From NCBI GenBank assembly GCA_003132865.1, contig PKYZ01000682.1:1-8519 (forward strand): 8,519 bases of DNA, in the 5' to 3' direction. Source of the stretch: Bryobacterales bacterium (GTDB lineage Bacteria; Acidobacteriota; Terriglobia; Bryobacterales; Bryobacteraceae). Positions 1 through 7,700 of the stretch are shown here, one piece after another. Below the pieces are notes generated by a model. The model did not search any database. It was not told where the DNA came from and saw only the letters and a program-made list of their open reading frames with translations. Position 1 is the stretch's first letter, and every line of letters starts with the position of its first letter. A program made the position numbers and the translations under genes.

Positions 1-35
1 AAACTAAGTGGCATTGGGCTGAGAGCCTGCCCCAC

Positions 36-1373
36 TCATCCGTGCGCCGCCGAGGTCCTCTGCGCCCAACTCTCCGCCGCCAGCCCCGTATCCACCCGAT
101 CCATCGTGATGCATCCCTCCACCGGACACACCAGCCAGCACAAATTGCACCCGACGCACTCCTGCTCATCCACCTTCGGAATGCGCGCGGCGGGCGTGCG
201 GGCCGTGTCCACCGCCACCACCGCCGGTGTTTGCGCGAGCCGCGCGCGGCTCGCGGCCAGAAGCTGTTCCGGCGCGCCGGCGCCCTCAACATGGATGCAC
301 TGGTGCGCACCGTCCCAGCAGGCGATGTAACAAAGGCCGCATCCGATACAAAGCTCCGGATGAATGCGCGCCACGATCTTATAATTCAAATCCAGGTGCT
401 TCCACTCAGTCACACGCGCCAGACTAAGTCCGCGAAAGTCGTCGAGCGTGCTAAATCCCTTCTCGTCCATCCAGTTACTCAAGCCCTCGACCATGTCTTC
501 CACGATGCGGTAACCGTAATGCATCACTGCCGTACACACTTGCACGCTGTGACAACCGAGCAGCAGAAACTCGGCCGCCTCGCGCCAGCCGGAGATGCCG
601 CCGATGCCGGAAACCGGCAGCCCGCACTCCGGGTCGCCGGCAAGCTGCTGCACCATGTGCAGCGCGATAGGCTTCACCGCCGGGCCGCAGTAACCGCCGT
701 GGCTCGATTGCCCGCCCACATCCGGGCGCGGCGTGAACGTATCCAGATCCACGCCCGTGATGGAGTTCAGCGTGTTGATGGCCGATAGTCCGTCGGCCCC
801 GCCCAACTTGGCGGCGCGCGCAATGGCGCGGATGTCCGCCACATTGGGCGTCAGCTTCACCAGCACGGGCGTGCGCGCCACTTCCTTCACCCACTCCGTG
901 ATCAGCTTGGCGTACTCGGGCACCTGGCCGACGGCGCTGCCCATGCCCCGCTCGCTCATGCCGTGCGGACAGCCGAAATTCAGCTCCAGCCCGTCGGCGC
1001 CGGCATCCTCCGTGCGGCGCACGATGGCATGCCACGCCTCGCGGCGCGATTCCACCATCAACGAGGCGATCACCGCGTGCTTCGGATACCGTTTCTTTAC
1101 CTCCGTGATTTCCCGCAGATTGGTCTCGACCGGGCGATCGGTGATCAGCTCGATGTTATTCAGGCCCATCATGCGCAGGCCGTTCCAATCCACCGAGGAG
1201 TAGCGCGAAGACACGTTGACGATAGGTTCGCCGATGGTCTTCCAGACTGCGCCGCCCCAGCCCGCGTCGAAAGCGCGCGCCACCTGGTCGCCGCAGTTGC
1301 TCGGCGGTCCCGACGCCAGCCAGAAAGGGTTGGGTGATTGGATGCCGGCGAACCGGGTAGTCAGGTCAGCCAT
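36..1373 (-). CDS. preA: NAD-dependent dihydropyrimidine dehydrogenase, catalytic subunit PreA
   Basis: Cytoplasmic FMN/4Fe-4S subunit that reduces uracil or thymine to the 5,6-dihydro form, working with PreT. Seen in the 445-residue product: a dihydroorotate-dehydrogenase-like TIM barrel (about 5-310) with the NFGCPHG loop, whose Cys135 matches the catalytic loop cysteine of mammalian DPD (Cys671); Asn132, Lys173 (LVKLTPN) and Asn200-Thr201 in the pyrimidine/FMN pocket; Asn73 in NIELI; and SGIGGI (255-260) in the phosphate-binding part. A C-terminal ferredoxin domain carries two 4Fe-4S sets, Cys342/345/348/352 and Cys406/409/412/416. The ATG is chosen because it has a near-perfect Shine-Dalgarno and overlaps the end of preT by 8 bases, indicating translational coupling. 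Odd: the linker between the two cluster motifs is about 30 residues longer than in E. coli PreA or human DPD, as I recall them, and is Ala-rich. The assignment to the PreA family is secure; the exact pyrimidine preference is inferred. Confidence 0.95.
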   Translation of the reverse strand: MADLTTRFAGIQSPNPFWLASGPPSNCGDQVARAFDAGWGGAVWKTIGEPIVNVSSRYSSVDWNGLRMMGLNNIELITDRPVETNLREITEVKKRYPKHAVIASLMVESRREAWHAIVRRTEDAGADGLELNFGCPHGMSERGMGSAVGQVPEYAKLITEWVKEVARTPVLVKLTPNVADIRAIARAAKLGGADGLSAINTLNSITGVDLDTFTPRPDVGGQSSHGGYCGPAVKPIALHMVQQLAGDPECGLPVSGIGGISGWREAAEFLLLGCHSVQVCTAVMHYGYRIVEDMVEGLSNWMDEKGFSTLDDFRGLSLARVTEWKHLDLNYKIVARIHPELCIGCGLCYIACWDGAHQCIHVEGAGAPEQLLAASRARLAQTPAVVAVDTARTPAARIPKVDEQECVGCNLCWLVCPVEGCITMDRVDTGLAAESWAQRTSAAHG

Positions 1374-2724
1374 CGATCACCTCCAATCTCCGTGCGATTC
1401 CCTCCGCCGCCCGTTTGCCTTCCGCGACCGCGTCCACCACTTCGCGGCCGCCGTTCACGCAATCGCCTCCCGCAAAATATCGCGGATTGCTGGTCTGGCC
1501 GGTCGCCGGGTCCACTGCCACGCAGCCGCCCGCCAGTCGAATGTCCCGGAACTGAGACAGGAAATCGAGCAGCCGGGATTGCCCGATCGAAGGAATCACC
1601 ATGTCGCACGCCAGTTGGAAATTGGAGCCGGGAACCTGCTGCGGCTGGCGGCGGCCTCTGCGGTCCGGGGGCCCCAGTTCCATGCGGACGCATTCGACGG
1701 ACTCGACCGCGGCATTGCCGTGAGTGGGGCCGTGAATGGCCACCGGCTGCGTCAGCCAATGGAAGCGCACGCCTTCCCGCTTGGCCAAGTCGTATTCGAA
1801 CTCAAAGGCGGGCATCTCCGTTTCGCTGCGGCGATAGAGCACGTGCACCTCCTCCGCGCCCAGCCGCAGGGCCGCGGTAGCCGCGTCGATGGCGGTATTG
1901 CCGCCGCCGATCACCACCACGCGGCGGCCCACACGCGCGCCTCTGTGCGTCTTGTACTCCGCGATGAAACGCAACGCGTCGATCACTCCGGACAGTCCTT
2001 CGCCCGGTATATCGAGGGGTTGCGTGCGGCCCAGGCCCACCCCCAAGAAGACGATGTCGAACTGCTCTTCCAGCTCTTTGATGCGCAACTCGCCGCCGAT
2101 CTGGGCGCTCAGGCGGAACTCCACGCCCAACGAGCGCACCAGATCGACCTCTTGCTGGCTGTCGGAGGGGCTCAGCTTGTACTCGGCCACGCCATAGGTA
2201 TTCAGTCCGCCGGCCTGCGGGCGGCTATCGAAAACCGTTACCGCGAAGCCCCGCTGCCGCAGCGAAGCCGCGCACGCTAGCGACGCGGGGCCGGCGCCGA
2301 TGCACGCCACGCGCCCAGGTTTGCCCGCAGCCGCCACGGGCAGGCGCCGGCCCGAGCCATAAAAATGGTCCATGGCGTGGCGCTGCAGCCGCCCGATCTC
2401 GATGGGCCTCTGATTGTACCGATGCATCACGCACGCGCCTTCGCACAACACGTCCACCGGGCACACCCGCGCGCAACTCAGCCCCAGGATATTCGCGCTC
2501 AGAATCGTCATGGCCGAGCCGCCCGGATTCCCGCTGGCGATCTTCTTGATGAAGCCGGGGACATCGATGTGCGTGGGGCAGGCGTTGGTGCACGGCGCGT
2601 CGAAACAGTAGAGGCAGCGGTTCGCCTCCACCAACGCCTCGCGGCGGCCGAGCGGCGGATGGATCTCGGCAAAGCTGGCGGCGAATTCTTGCTCGTTGGT
2701 CATAACTGTTATGCCGTGGCTCAT
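1366..2724 (-). CDS. preT: NAD-dependent dihydropyrimidine dehydrogenase, flavin subunit PreT
   Basis: Electron-input subunit: takes hydride from NAD(P)H at FAD and passes electrons over Fe-S clusters to PreA. The 452-residue product is built like the small subunit of glutamate synthase and the N-terminal half of DPD. Seen: N-terminal Fe-S domain with Cys37/40/45/49 and Cys84/88/94/98, followed 16 residues later by Gln114 in GRLQ, the same spacing as Gln156, the unusual cluster ligand of mammalian DPD; FAD-binding Rossmann motif CIGAGPASLA (141-150); second dinucleotide motif VIGGGNTAID (271-280) for NAD(P)H; C-terminal FAD motif FAGGDCVNGGREVVDAV (417-433). The start is an ATGA overlap with the stop of the upstream nitrilase gene; no good Shine-Dalgarno precedes it or the alternative Met8, so translation is probably coupled to the upstream gene. 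The neighbouring preA and the Gln ligand favour PreT over GltD or NfnB-like relatives. Confidence 0.93.
   Translation of the reverse strand: MSHGITVMTNEQEFAASFAEIHPPLGRREALVEANRCLYCFDAPCTNACPTHIDVPGFIKKIASGNPGGSAMTILSANILGLSCARVCPVDVLCEGACVMHRYNQRPIEIGRLQRHAMDHFYGSGRRLPVAAAGKPGRVACIGAGPASLACAASLRQRGFAVTVFDSRPQAGGLNTYGVAEYKLSPSDSQQEVDLVRSLGVEFRLSAQIGGELRIKELEEQFDIVFLGVGLGRTQPLDIPGEGLSGVIDALRFIAEYKTHRGARVGRRVVVIGGGNTAIDAATAALRLGAEEVHVLYRRSETEMPAFEFEYDLAKREGVRFHWLTQPVAIHGPTHGNAAVESVECVRMELGPPDRRGRRQPQQVPGSNFQLACDMVIPSIGQSRLLDFLSQFRDIRLAGGCVAVDPATGQTSNPRYFAGGDCVNGGREVVDAVAEGKRAAEGIARRLEVIDG
1375..1384 (-). promoter_or_regulatory. Ribosome binding site of preA
   Basis: Read on the minus strand this is GGAGGTGATC, nearly a full complement to the 16S rRNA 3' end, with 6 bases between GGAGG and the ATG. 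It lies inside the last codons of preT, so preA has its own strong ribosome entry in spite of the overlap. This fixes the preA start. Confidence 0.85.
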
Positions 2725-3590
2725 GCAATAGTCAGTGCGCCGTACATGTCGGGCCGCCGGTCGCGGAAGAATTGCCAGGTCTTCCGTACTTCGGCGATCA
2801 GGTCCAGATCCAGATCGGCGGTCAAGACTTCATCGCGATCGCGCGACGCCTGGGCGACAATCTGGCCCCGCGGATTGCAGAAGTAGCTCGAGCCGTAGAA
2901 TTCGCCGATATTCCAGGGAGCTTCCACGCCCACGCGGTTGATGGCGGCGATGTAATAGCCATTCGCCACCGCATGCGCGGGTTGTTCCAGCTTCCAGAGG
3001 TGCTCGCTCAATCCCGCGACGGTGGCGGAAGGATTGAAGACGATCTCCGCCCCATTGAGCCCCAACGCGCGCGCGCCCTCGGGGAAGTGGCGGTCGTAAC
3101 AGATGTAGACGCCAATGCGCGCCACGCCCACGTCGAACACCGGATAGCCCAGGTTGCCCGGCCGGAAGTAGAATTTCTCCCAAAAGCCGGGCGCCACGTG
3201 CGGAATATGCGTCTTGCGATATTTGCCGAGATAGCCGCCGTCGGCCGAGATGACCGCGGCGGTATTGTAGTACACGCCCTCCTGCTCGCGTTCGTACACC
3301 GGGACGATCAAGGCGACGTGGTGTTGGCGGGCGGCATCCTGCATGAGGCGCACCGTGGGGCCGTCCGGCACGGGCTCGGTGAAATCATACCAGCGCACCT
3401 GCTGCTCGGCGCAGAAATACGGGCCGTTGAACAGCTCCTGGAGGCACACGATTTGCGCGCCGGCCTCCGCGGCCTGCCGGATATAGCCCAGATGCTTGTC
3501 GATCATGACCCGCTTGATCTCCGGCAGCGGCAGATCCGGCGAGGCATCCGCGTGCGCCTGGATGAGAGAACAGCGGACGAGACGTGGCAT
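2721..3590 (-). CDS. Beta-ureidopropionase (N-carbamoyl-beta-alanine amidohydrolase), nitrilase superfamily
   Basis: Predicted to hydrolyse N-carbamoyl-beta-alanine (or the 2-methyl form from thymine) to the beta-amino acid, CO2 and ammonia, the last step of reductive pyrimidine breakdown. The 289-residue product has the nitrilase catalytic set: Glu52 (LQELF), Lys126 (YRKTHIP) and Cys164 (ICYDRHFPE), plus Glu138 as the usual second glutamate. The C-terminal third, with AAINRVG (215-221), FYGSSYF (231-237), the DLDLDL stretch (258-263) and the RRPDMYG end (278-284), resembles eukaryotic UPB1 more than general omega-amidases. The ATG has AGGAG 7 bases upstream. It is the first gene of the operon and its stop overlaps the preT start (ATGA). 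N-carbamoylputrescine amidase or N-carbamoyl-D-amino-acid hydrolase are alternatives in the same family; the preTA context and the C-terminal motifs favour beta-ureidopropionase. Confidence 0.88.
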   Translation of the reverse strand: MPRLVRCSLIQAHADASPDLPLPEIKRVMIDKHLGYIRQAAEAGAQIVCLQELFNGPYFCAEQQVRWYDFTEPVPDGPTVRLMQDAARQHHVALIVPVYEREQEGVYYNTAAVISADGGYLGKYRKTHIPHVAPGFWEKFYFRPGNLGYPVFDVGVARIGVYICYDRHFPEGARALGLNGAEIVFNPSATVAGLSEHLWKLEQPAHAVANGYYIAAINRVGVEAPWNIGEFYGSSYFCNPRGQIVAQASRDRDEVLTADLDLDLIAEVRKTWQFFRDRRPDMYGALTIA

Positions 3591-3597
3591 GCGTGTG

Positions 3598-3620
3598 CTC
3601 CTGTCGATCGCATCATTATA
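3598..3620 (-). promoter_or_regulatory. Promoter -10 box and ribosome binding site of the pyrimidine operon
   Basis: On the minus strand a perfect TATAAT lies at 3620-3615, 24 bases before the nitrilase ATG, and CAGGAG lies at 3603-3598, 7 bases before it. The -35 position (about 3638-3643) is GC-rich and does not resemble TTGACA, so either an activator helps or transcription is weak. The 5' leader would be short, roughly 15-20 bases. No clear operator palindrome was found next to it. Confidence 0.55.
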
Positions 3621-3639
3621 CCGTTGCCACGAGCGCGGG

Positions 3640-3850
3640 CGCGGAGCGGCTTAGGTTTTGGGGGGGCTGCTTGGCGGCAGGGCCGGTTCCGAAGGGGGCG
3701 AGGCCCGTGCCCGGCGATAGGTTCATGGCGTTTTCTGGACAAACGAAGCCAATTTCTTGTAAGTCATTTTGTTTCATGGTGCCCGAGTCGTTTTCAGCGT
3801 GTCCAACCGGAAGCCACATCGCCTGGGACAAACAATCGCGCTAGGGGTCT
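3640..3850. repeat. Possible interspersed repeat-like intergenic segment
   Basis: This non-coding stretch holds a G-run next to CTGC/GCAG arms (about 3661-3683), GGGCC/GGCCC arms around a G-rich loop (about 3682-3708), and two copies of GGACAAAC (3738-3745 and 3827-3834) that bracket about 90 bases. Chance translations of it read like hypothetical short ORF products I vaguely recall from Solibacter-type genomes, which suggests a dispersed element. That is memory, not a search result. No transposase is present. Confidence 0.2.
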
Positions 3851-4670
3851 GGGAATCATCAGAGATCCTGCAGGTGAGTCCGAGCGCACAATCTGACATA
3901 CGCGGAATGAAAATAGCACGGCGGCGACGGGAATTCGGCGGACCGCTTGCCCTTTGGCGTTTGTTTTCAATGGGGCGGAGAGGTGGCGAGATGCGTCACC
4001 GCCGCCGACAGCGGCTCCGGATGCGGCATTGAGTTGTCTACCGTTCTTTGAATCGCCAAATCCTAGTGCTGAATCAACGATTCGGTATTTCCTTTAGACT
4101 GCACCGCGCTAATCAGCCCTTTTGGCGCGTAGCACGACCGTTGATTTCGTCAATCGATCCGATGCCGAAAGGGTATAGGGCTGCCGCATTTGGGAAGGCA
4201 GCTTGGGAACTGCAGTCTGTGCCCCGCGACGGATTGCGGGGAGATCATAGGGATTCAGTCGAATGCTCTTCGAGTGGTTGTCGCTCATGTCGTCATTCTA
4301 TTGTACTGTTTCAAGATAAAAATTCCAAAAGCTGTTTGTTAGCACAGCATCTCCCGTCATCACGCGGAAAACTGAGTCCGATATCGTTTCCCGAAGAAAA
4401 TGATATTCGACACCGCTGAGCAGTTTTTTCTCGATCCGGAACTCCAGCCTCCCAGTCACGATTCGGAATATTAGCTCGGCACAATCCGGGACTGAGCGCA
4501 CAACGAGCACGCCATTCGCCACGGATTCGGTGAGTCGGCTCTCCACGCTCTACGCCCGCTCGAAAGCATCGATCCTGATGGATAGTGGGAAAACTATGCA
4601 GCCCTCCCGAAGCATCAGGCAGTCACTGATGTGTCATAATAATCCGATCAGATTCGGCAACTCCACGTAA
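3851..4670. other. Divergent intergenic region with no recognisable gene
   Basis: Reading both strands I found no protein family, tRNA or clear promoter. The composition is uneven: 4261-4440 is about 44% GC by hand count, against about 68% in a sample of the receptor gene (4861-4920). Small hairpins occur: CCCCGC/GCGGGG (4222-4241, 8-base loop), GCTGT/ACAGC (4331-4348) and GAATC/GATTC (4071-4083). None has a U-tract. Plus-strand frames that stay open here lack ribosome sites and have poor composition. The stretch may be the remains of decayed or transferred DNA. Confidence 0.5.
4298..4546 (-). CDS. Hypothetical small protein, uncertain
   Basis: An 82-codon frame from GTG to TAG, with an in-frame TAG two codons before the GTG, so it cannot be extended. 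I do not recognise the product. It has balanced, protein-like composition: a hydrophobic stretch around residues 11-30, then a basic/aromatic part (FRIEKKLLSGVEYHFLRE) and an aromatic C-terminal end. No transmembrane helix or signal peptide is evident. There is no convincing Shine-Dalgarno, and the 3' half lies in the AT-richer island. It could be a real orphan gene, a fragment of a decayed gene, or chance. A 59-codon minus frame follows it after 9 bases (4109-4288). Confidence 0.22.
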   Translation of the reverse strand: MESRLTESVANGVLVVRSVPDCAELIFRIVTGRLEFRIEKKLLSGVEYHFLRETISDSVFRVMTGDAVLTNSFWNFYLETVQ

Positions 4671-4702
4671 GGCCCCGTAAGCGGGGCCGGACCCCGGGCC
4701 CC
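4671..4702 (+). promoter_or_regulatory. GC-rich alternative hairpins in the receptor leader
   Basis: GGCCCCG (4671-4677) and CGGGGCC (4682-4688) form a perfect 7-bp stem with a 4-base loop. The right arm can instead pair with downstream GGCCCC (4697-4702), giving a second stem that excludes the first. Below it, CCCT (4712-4715) can pair with AGGG (4721-4724) of the ribosome site. The geometry is that of a leader with alternative folds; a regulatory role is inference. There is no U-tract after either stem. Confidence 0.4.
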
Positions 4703-4720
4703 TGTGGCGCCCCTGATAAA

Positions 4721-4727
4721 AGGGAGG
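4721..4727 (+). promoter_or_regulatory. Ribosome binding site of the TonB-dependent receptor
   Basis: AGGGAGG lies 7 bases before the ATG at 4735 and decides the start, which in turn yields an intact signal peptide. Confidence 0.8.
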
Positions 4728-4734
4728 AAACTGT

Positions 4735-7700
4735 ATGAACATAGGTAAAGCGAAGCGGGAAGCTGCCGCCCTGCTGGTGTGCGGTTTTTTCGCCGTCTCC
4801 GGATTGTTCGCCCAAACCACTGGCGATCTGCGAGGAAGCGTCAAGGACCCGTCTGGCCTCGTGATCCCGGGCGCCAACGTGAAGGCCACGCTGGAAGGCA
4901 CCAGCACCAGCCGAACAGCCAGTTCCGACGCCAAAGGCGACTTCGTCCTGCCCTCGTTGCCGGTCGGGCCGTATACCGTGGAAATCGAAACCGCCGGCTT
5001 CAAGAAGTTCATCCAGCACGTGGATATCACGCTCGGCCACGTGGTGGTGGTGGACGCCACAATGCAAATCGGTGAAGTCACCCAGAGCGTGACAGCGGAA
5101 GCCGAAGCTCCGCTGGTCGAGACCACCAGCACGCAGTTGGGCGCGGTGATGAATTCACGCTCGGTGGTGAACCTGCCGCTGAATACGCGCGACACTTACC
5201 AGTTGCTGCAGCTCCAGCCGGGCGTACAGTCGCAGCAGGGCTACTCCTTGTTTGCCGGAAGCGAGAACGCGGGCGTGGTATCGGTGAATGGCGGGCGCGG
5301 CCGGGCCAACAATTTCAACGTGAACGGCGGCGATGCCAACGACCAGTTCGTTTCCGTCCCGGCGATAGAACCATCGCCCGATACCATCGAAGAATTCCGC
5401 GTGCTCACCAACACCTTCGACGCCGAGTACGGGCGCAACTCCGGTTCGGTCGTCAACGTGGTCACCAAAGGCGGCACCAACGAGTTCCATGGCGACGCCT
5501 ACGAATTCTTTCGCAACACCGTCCTGGACGCGCGCGGCTTCTTCGATAGCACCAGGCCCGACTTCCACCAGAACCAGTTTGGCGGCACATTCGGCGGGCC
5601 CATCAGGAAGAACAAGACTTTCTTCTTCGCCTCCGTAGAGGATCGCCAAATCGTGCACGGCATCTCTTCCGACCTGGTCACGGTGCCAACTCAAGCCGAG
5701 CGGAACGGCGATTTCTCGCAGGGACCCTCGGGGCCGCAGAGCACCTTCGCCGGCACGTTAACCGACAATTTCCTCGCGACCGCGCTGGGTAATCGGCCGG
5801 GATGCGCGAATGCCGTGGCCGCGGAGGGCGGCGCGCCCATCGCGTCCGGAACGGCTTGGTCCGCGATTTTCCCCAATAACCAAGTACCCACCCAGTGCTT
5901 CGATCCCACGGCGGCGGCCCTCATGGGCCGTTACGTGCCGCTTCCCAACAACGGCTTCAACACGTATCAATCGGTTGTGAACCAATCGGAGAAGGGGATT
6001 CAATCCACCTTCCGCATCGACCAGCACATCAGCGACCACCACCAGTTGAGCTTCTATTACTATTTCGATAACGACACGCAGATGCCGCCCTTTTCCACTT
6101 TCCAGGCTTCGGGCGCCAACCTGCCGGGCTTTGGGGCGGTATACGGTCTGCGCAACCAGCAGTTCAACTTGAGCGAGACCTGGACGGCCACTCCCACTCT
6201 GGTCAATGAAGCCCGGTTTACTTACTTCCGGGAAGGCCAGCTCAGCTACAATCATCCTCAAAATACGCAACTCATCAACAATGTTTGCGGTTCGGCCGTA
6301 CCCGCCAGTAATTGCTTCGCCGATCCGTCCAATCCAAAGTACGGCATCACTCCGAATCTGGGGGCGAGCCATGAAGGCGTGCCATACATGTCCACCAGCG
6401 GCGGCTTCTCTATCGGCAATAACTATAATGGCGAACTGCCGCAGATCGGCAACAGCTTCCAGTGGTCCGACAGCCTGAGCAAGGTGATGGGCTCCCATAG
6501 CTTGAAATTCGGCGTGGATGTGCGCCGCATGCGCTTCGACCAGACGCTTTACTACAACGTGAACGGGTCTTTCTCGTTCGCCAGCGGCGGCACCAACGAC
6601 GTGGGTTCCGACAATCTTTACCCGGACTTCCTGCTGGGCCTGCCGAATACGTACACGCAAGGGTCGGCGCAGCATGAAAATGTGCGCAGCACGGCGCTCT
6701 ACCTGTTCGCGCAGGATAGCTGGAAGATTCGCTCCAACCTCACGCTCAACTATGGCCTGCGCTGGGAACTCGATACGCCGCTCACCGACATTGGGCATCA
6801 CGTGCAGACCTTCCGTCCCGGTCAGGTGACCAGTATTTACCCCTGCCAGCTTGCGGCGGACAATCCGCTCGTGCAGCAATTCGGATCCACCGATTGCAGC
6901 GAAACAGGCCCCGCCAATGCCGTCTTCCCGCTGGGTCTGGTGTTCCCCGGCGACACCGGAATCCCCAACGGCATGACCCAGACCTATTACAAGGCCTTTG
7001 CGCCGCGCATCGGCTTGGCATGGAGCCCATCGGCGGATTCGGGCTTTGGGCGCAAATTGATCGGCGCGCCGGGGAAGACGAGTATCCGCGCCGGTTGGGG
7101 CATTTTCTACAATCCCGTCGAGCAACTAGTGCTGGAACAGTTCAGCGCCGAGCCGCGGTTCGGCGGCAGCAACACGGTGACGAATCCCATGTTCAACACG
7201 CCATTCGTGGGCCAGAACGGAAACGTTTCTCCGAACCCCTTCAATGGGATCTTGAATCCGCCGCGCGGGCAGCCCGTGGATTGGTCCGCATTCCGTCCGC
7301 TGCTGCTGTATGGCCAGTTCCAGCCGAAAATGCGCACGCAGTACTCCGAGCAGTACAACTTCACCATCCAGCGCGAGCTGCAGGGCGACGTGCTCTTCCA
7401 GATCGGTTACGTGGGCACGCAGGCGCACCGCCTGCTGGCCTCGTATGATTTGAACTACGGCAACGCGCAGACTTGCCTGGACCTGAATGCGCTCTCCGGG
7501 CTGGCTAATGACAGCTCGCTGGCGTGCGGTCCCTTCTATGCGGATTCTTCCTTCACCATCGCCGCCAACGAGATTCCCGCCGGATTCACTCTGCATCTGC
7601 CCTACGGTCCGCAACCGACGGTGACTGGGCCGAACGCCAATCCCATTACGCTGGTCGGGCTGCGCAAGTATTCATCGCCCAACTGCAATCCACTGACGGG

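Noticed and set aside
1216..2280. 354-codon plus-strand open frame opposite preT and the start of preA
   Set aside because: It lies antisense to two clearly recognised genes, has His/Arg/Ala-rich shadow composition and no family motif; it is an effect of high GC.
4222..4241. CCCCGC/GCGGGG hairpin as a transcription terminator
   Set aside because: No U-tract follows on either strand and no well-supported gene ends here.
4048..4419. 123-codon plus-strand open frame in the intergenic region
   Set aside because: TTG start, no Shine-Dalgarno, composition like random translation, and it crosses the AT-richer island without any recognisable motif.
4635..4640. CATAAT as the -10 box of the receptor promoter
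   Set aside because: No -35-like hexamer lies at a fitting distance (GCATCA at 4612-4617), so the match is too weak to call.
4735..4815. Lipoprotein reading of the receptor signal peptide because of Cys16
   Set aside because: The residues before Cys16 are Leu-Leu-Val, lacking the small residue at -1 of a lipobox, and a good signal peptidase I site follows at Ala26.
5758..7125. 455-codon minus-strand open frame inside the receptor gene
   Set aside because: Antisense to a confidently translated receptor; its Val/Ala/Gly/Arg-rich product shows no domain order or ribosome site.
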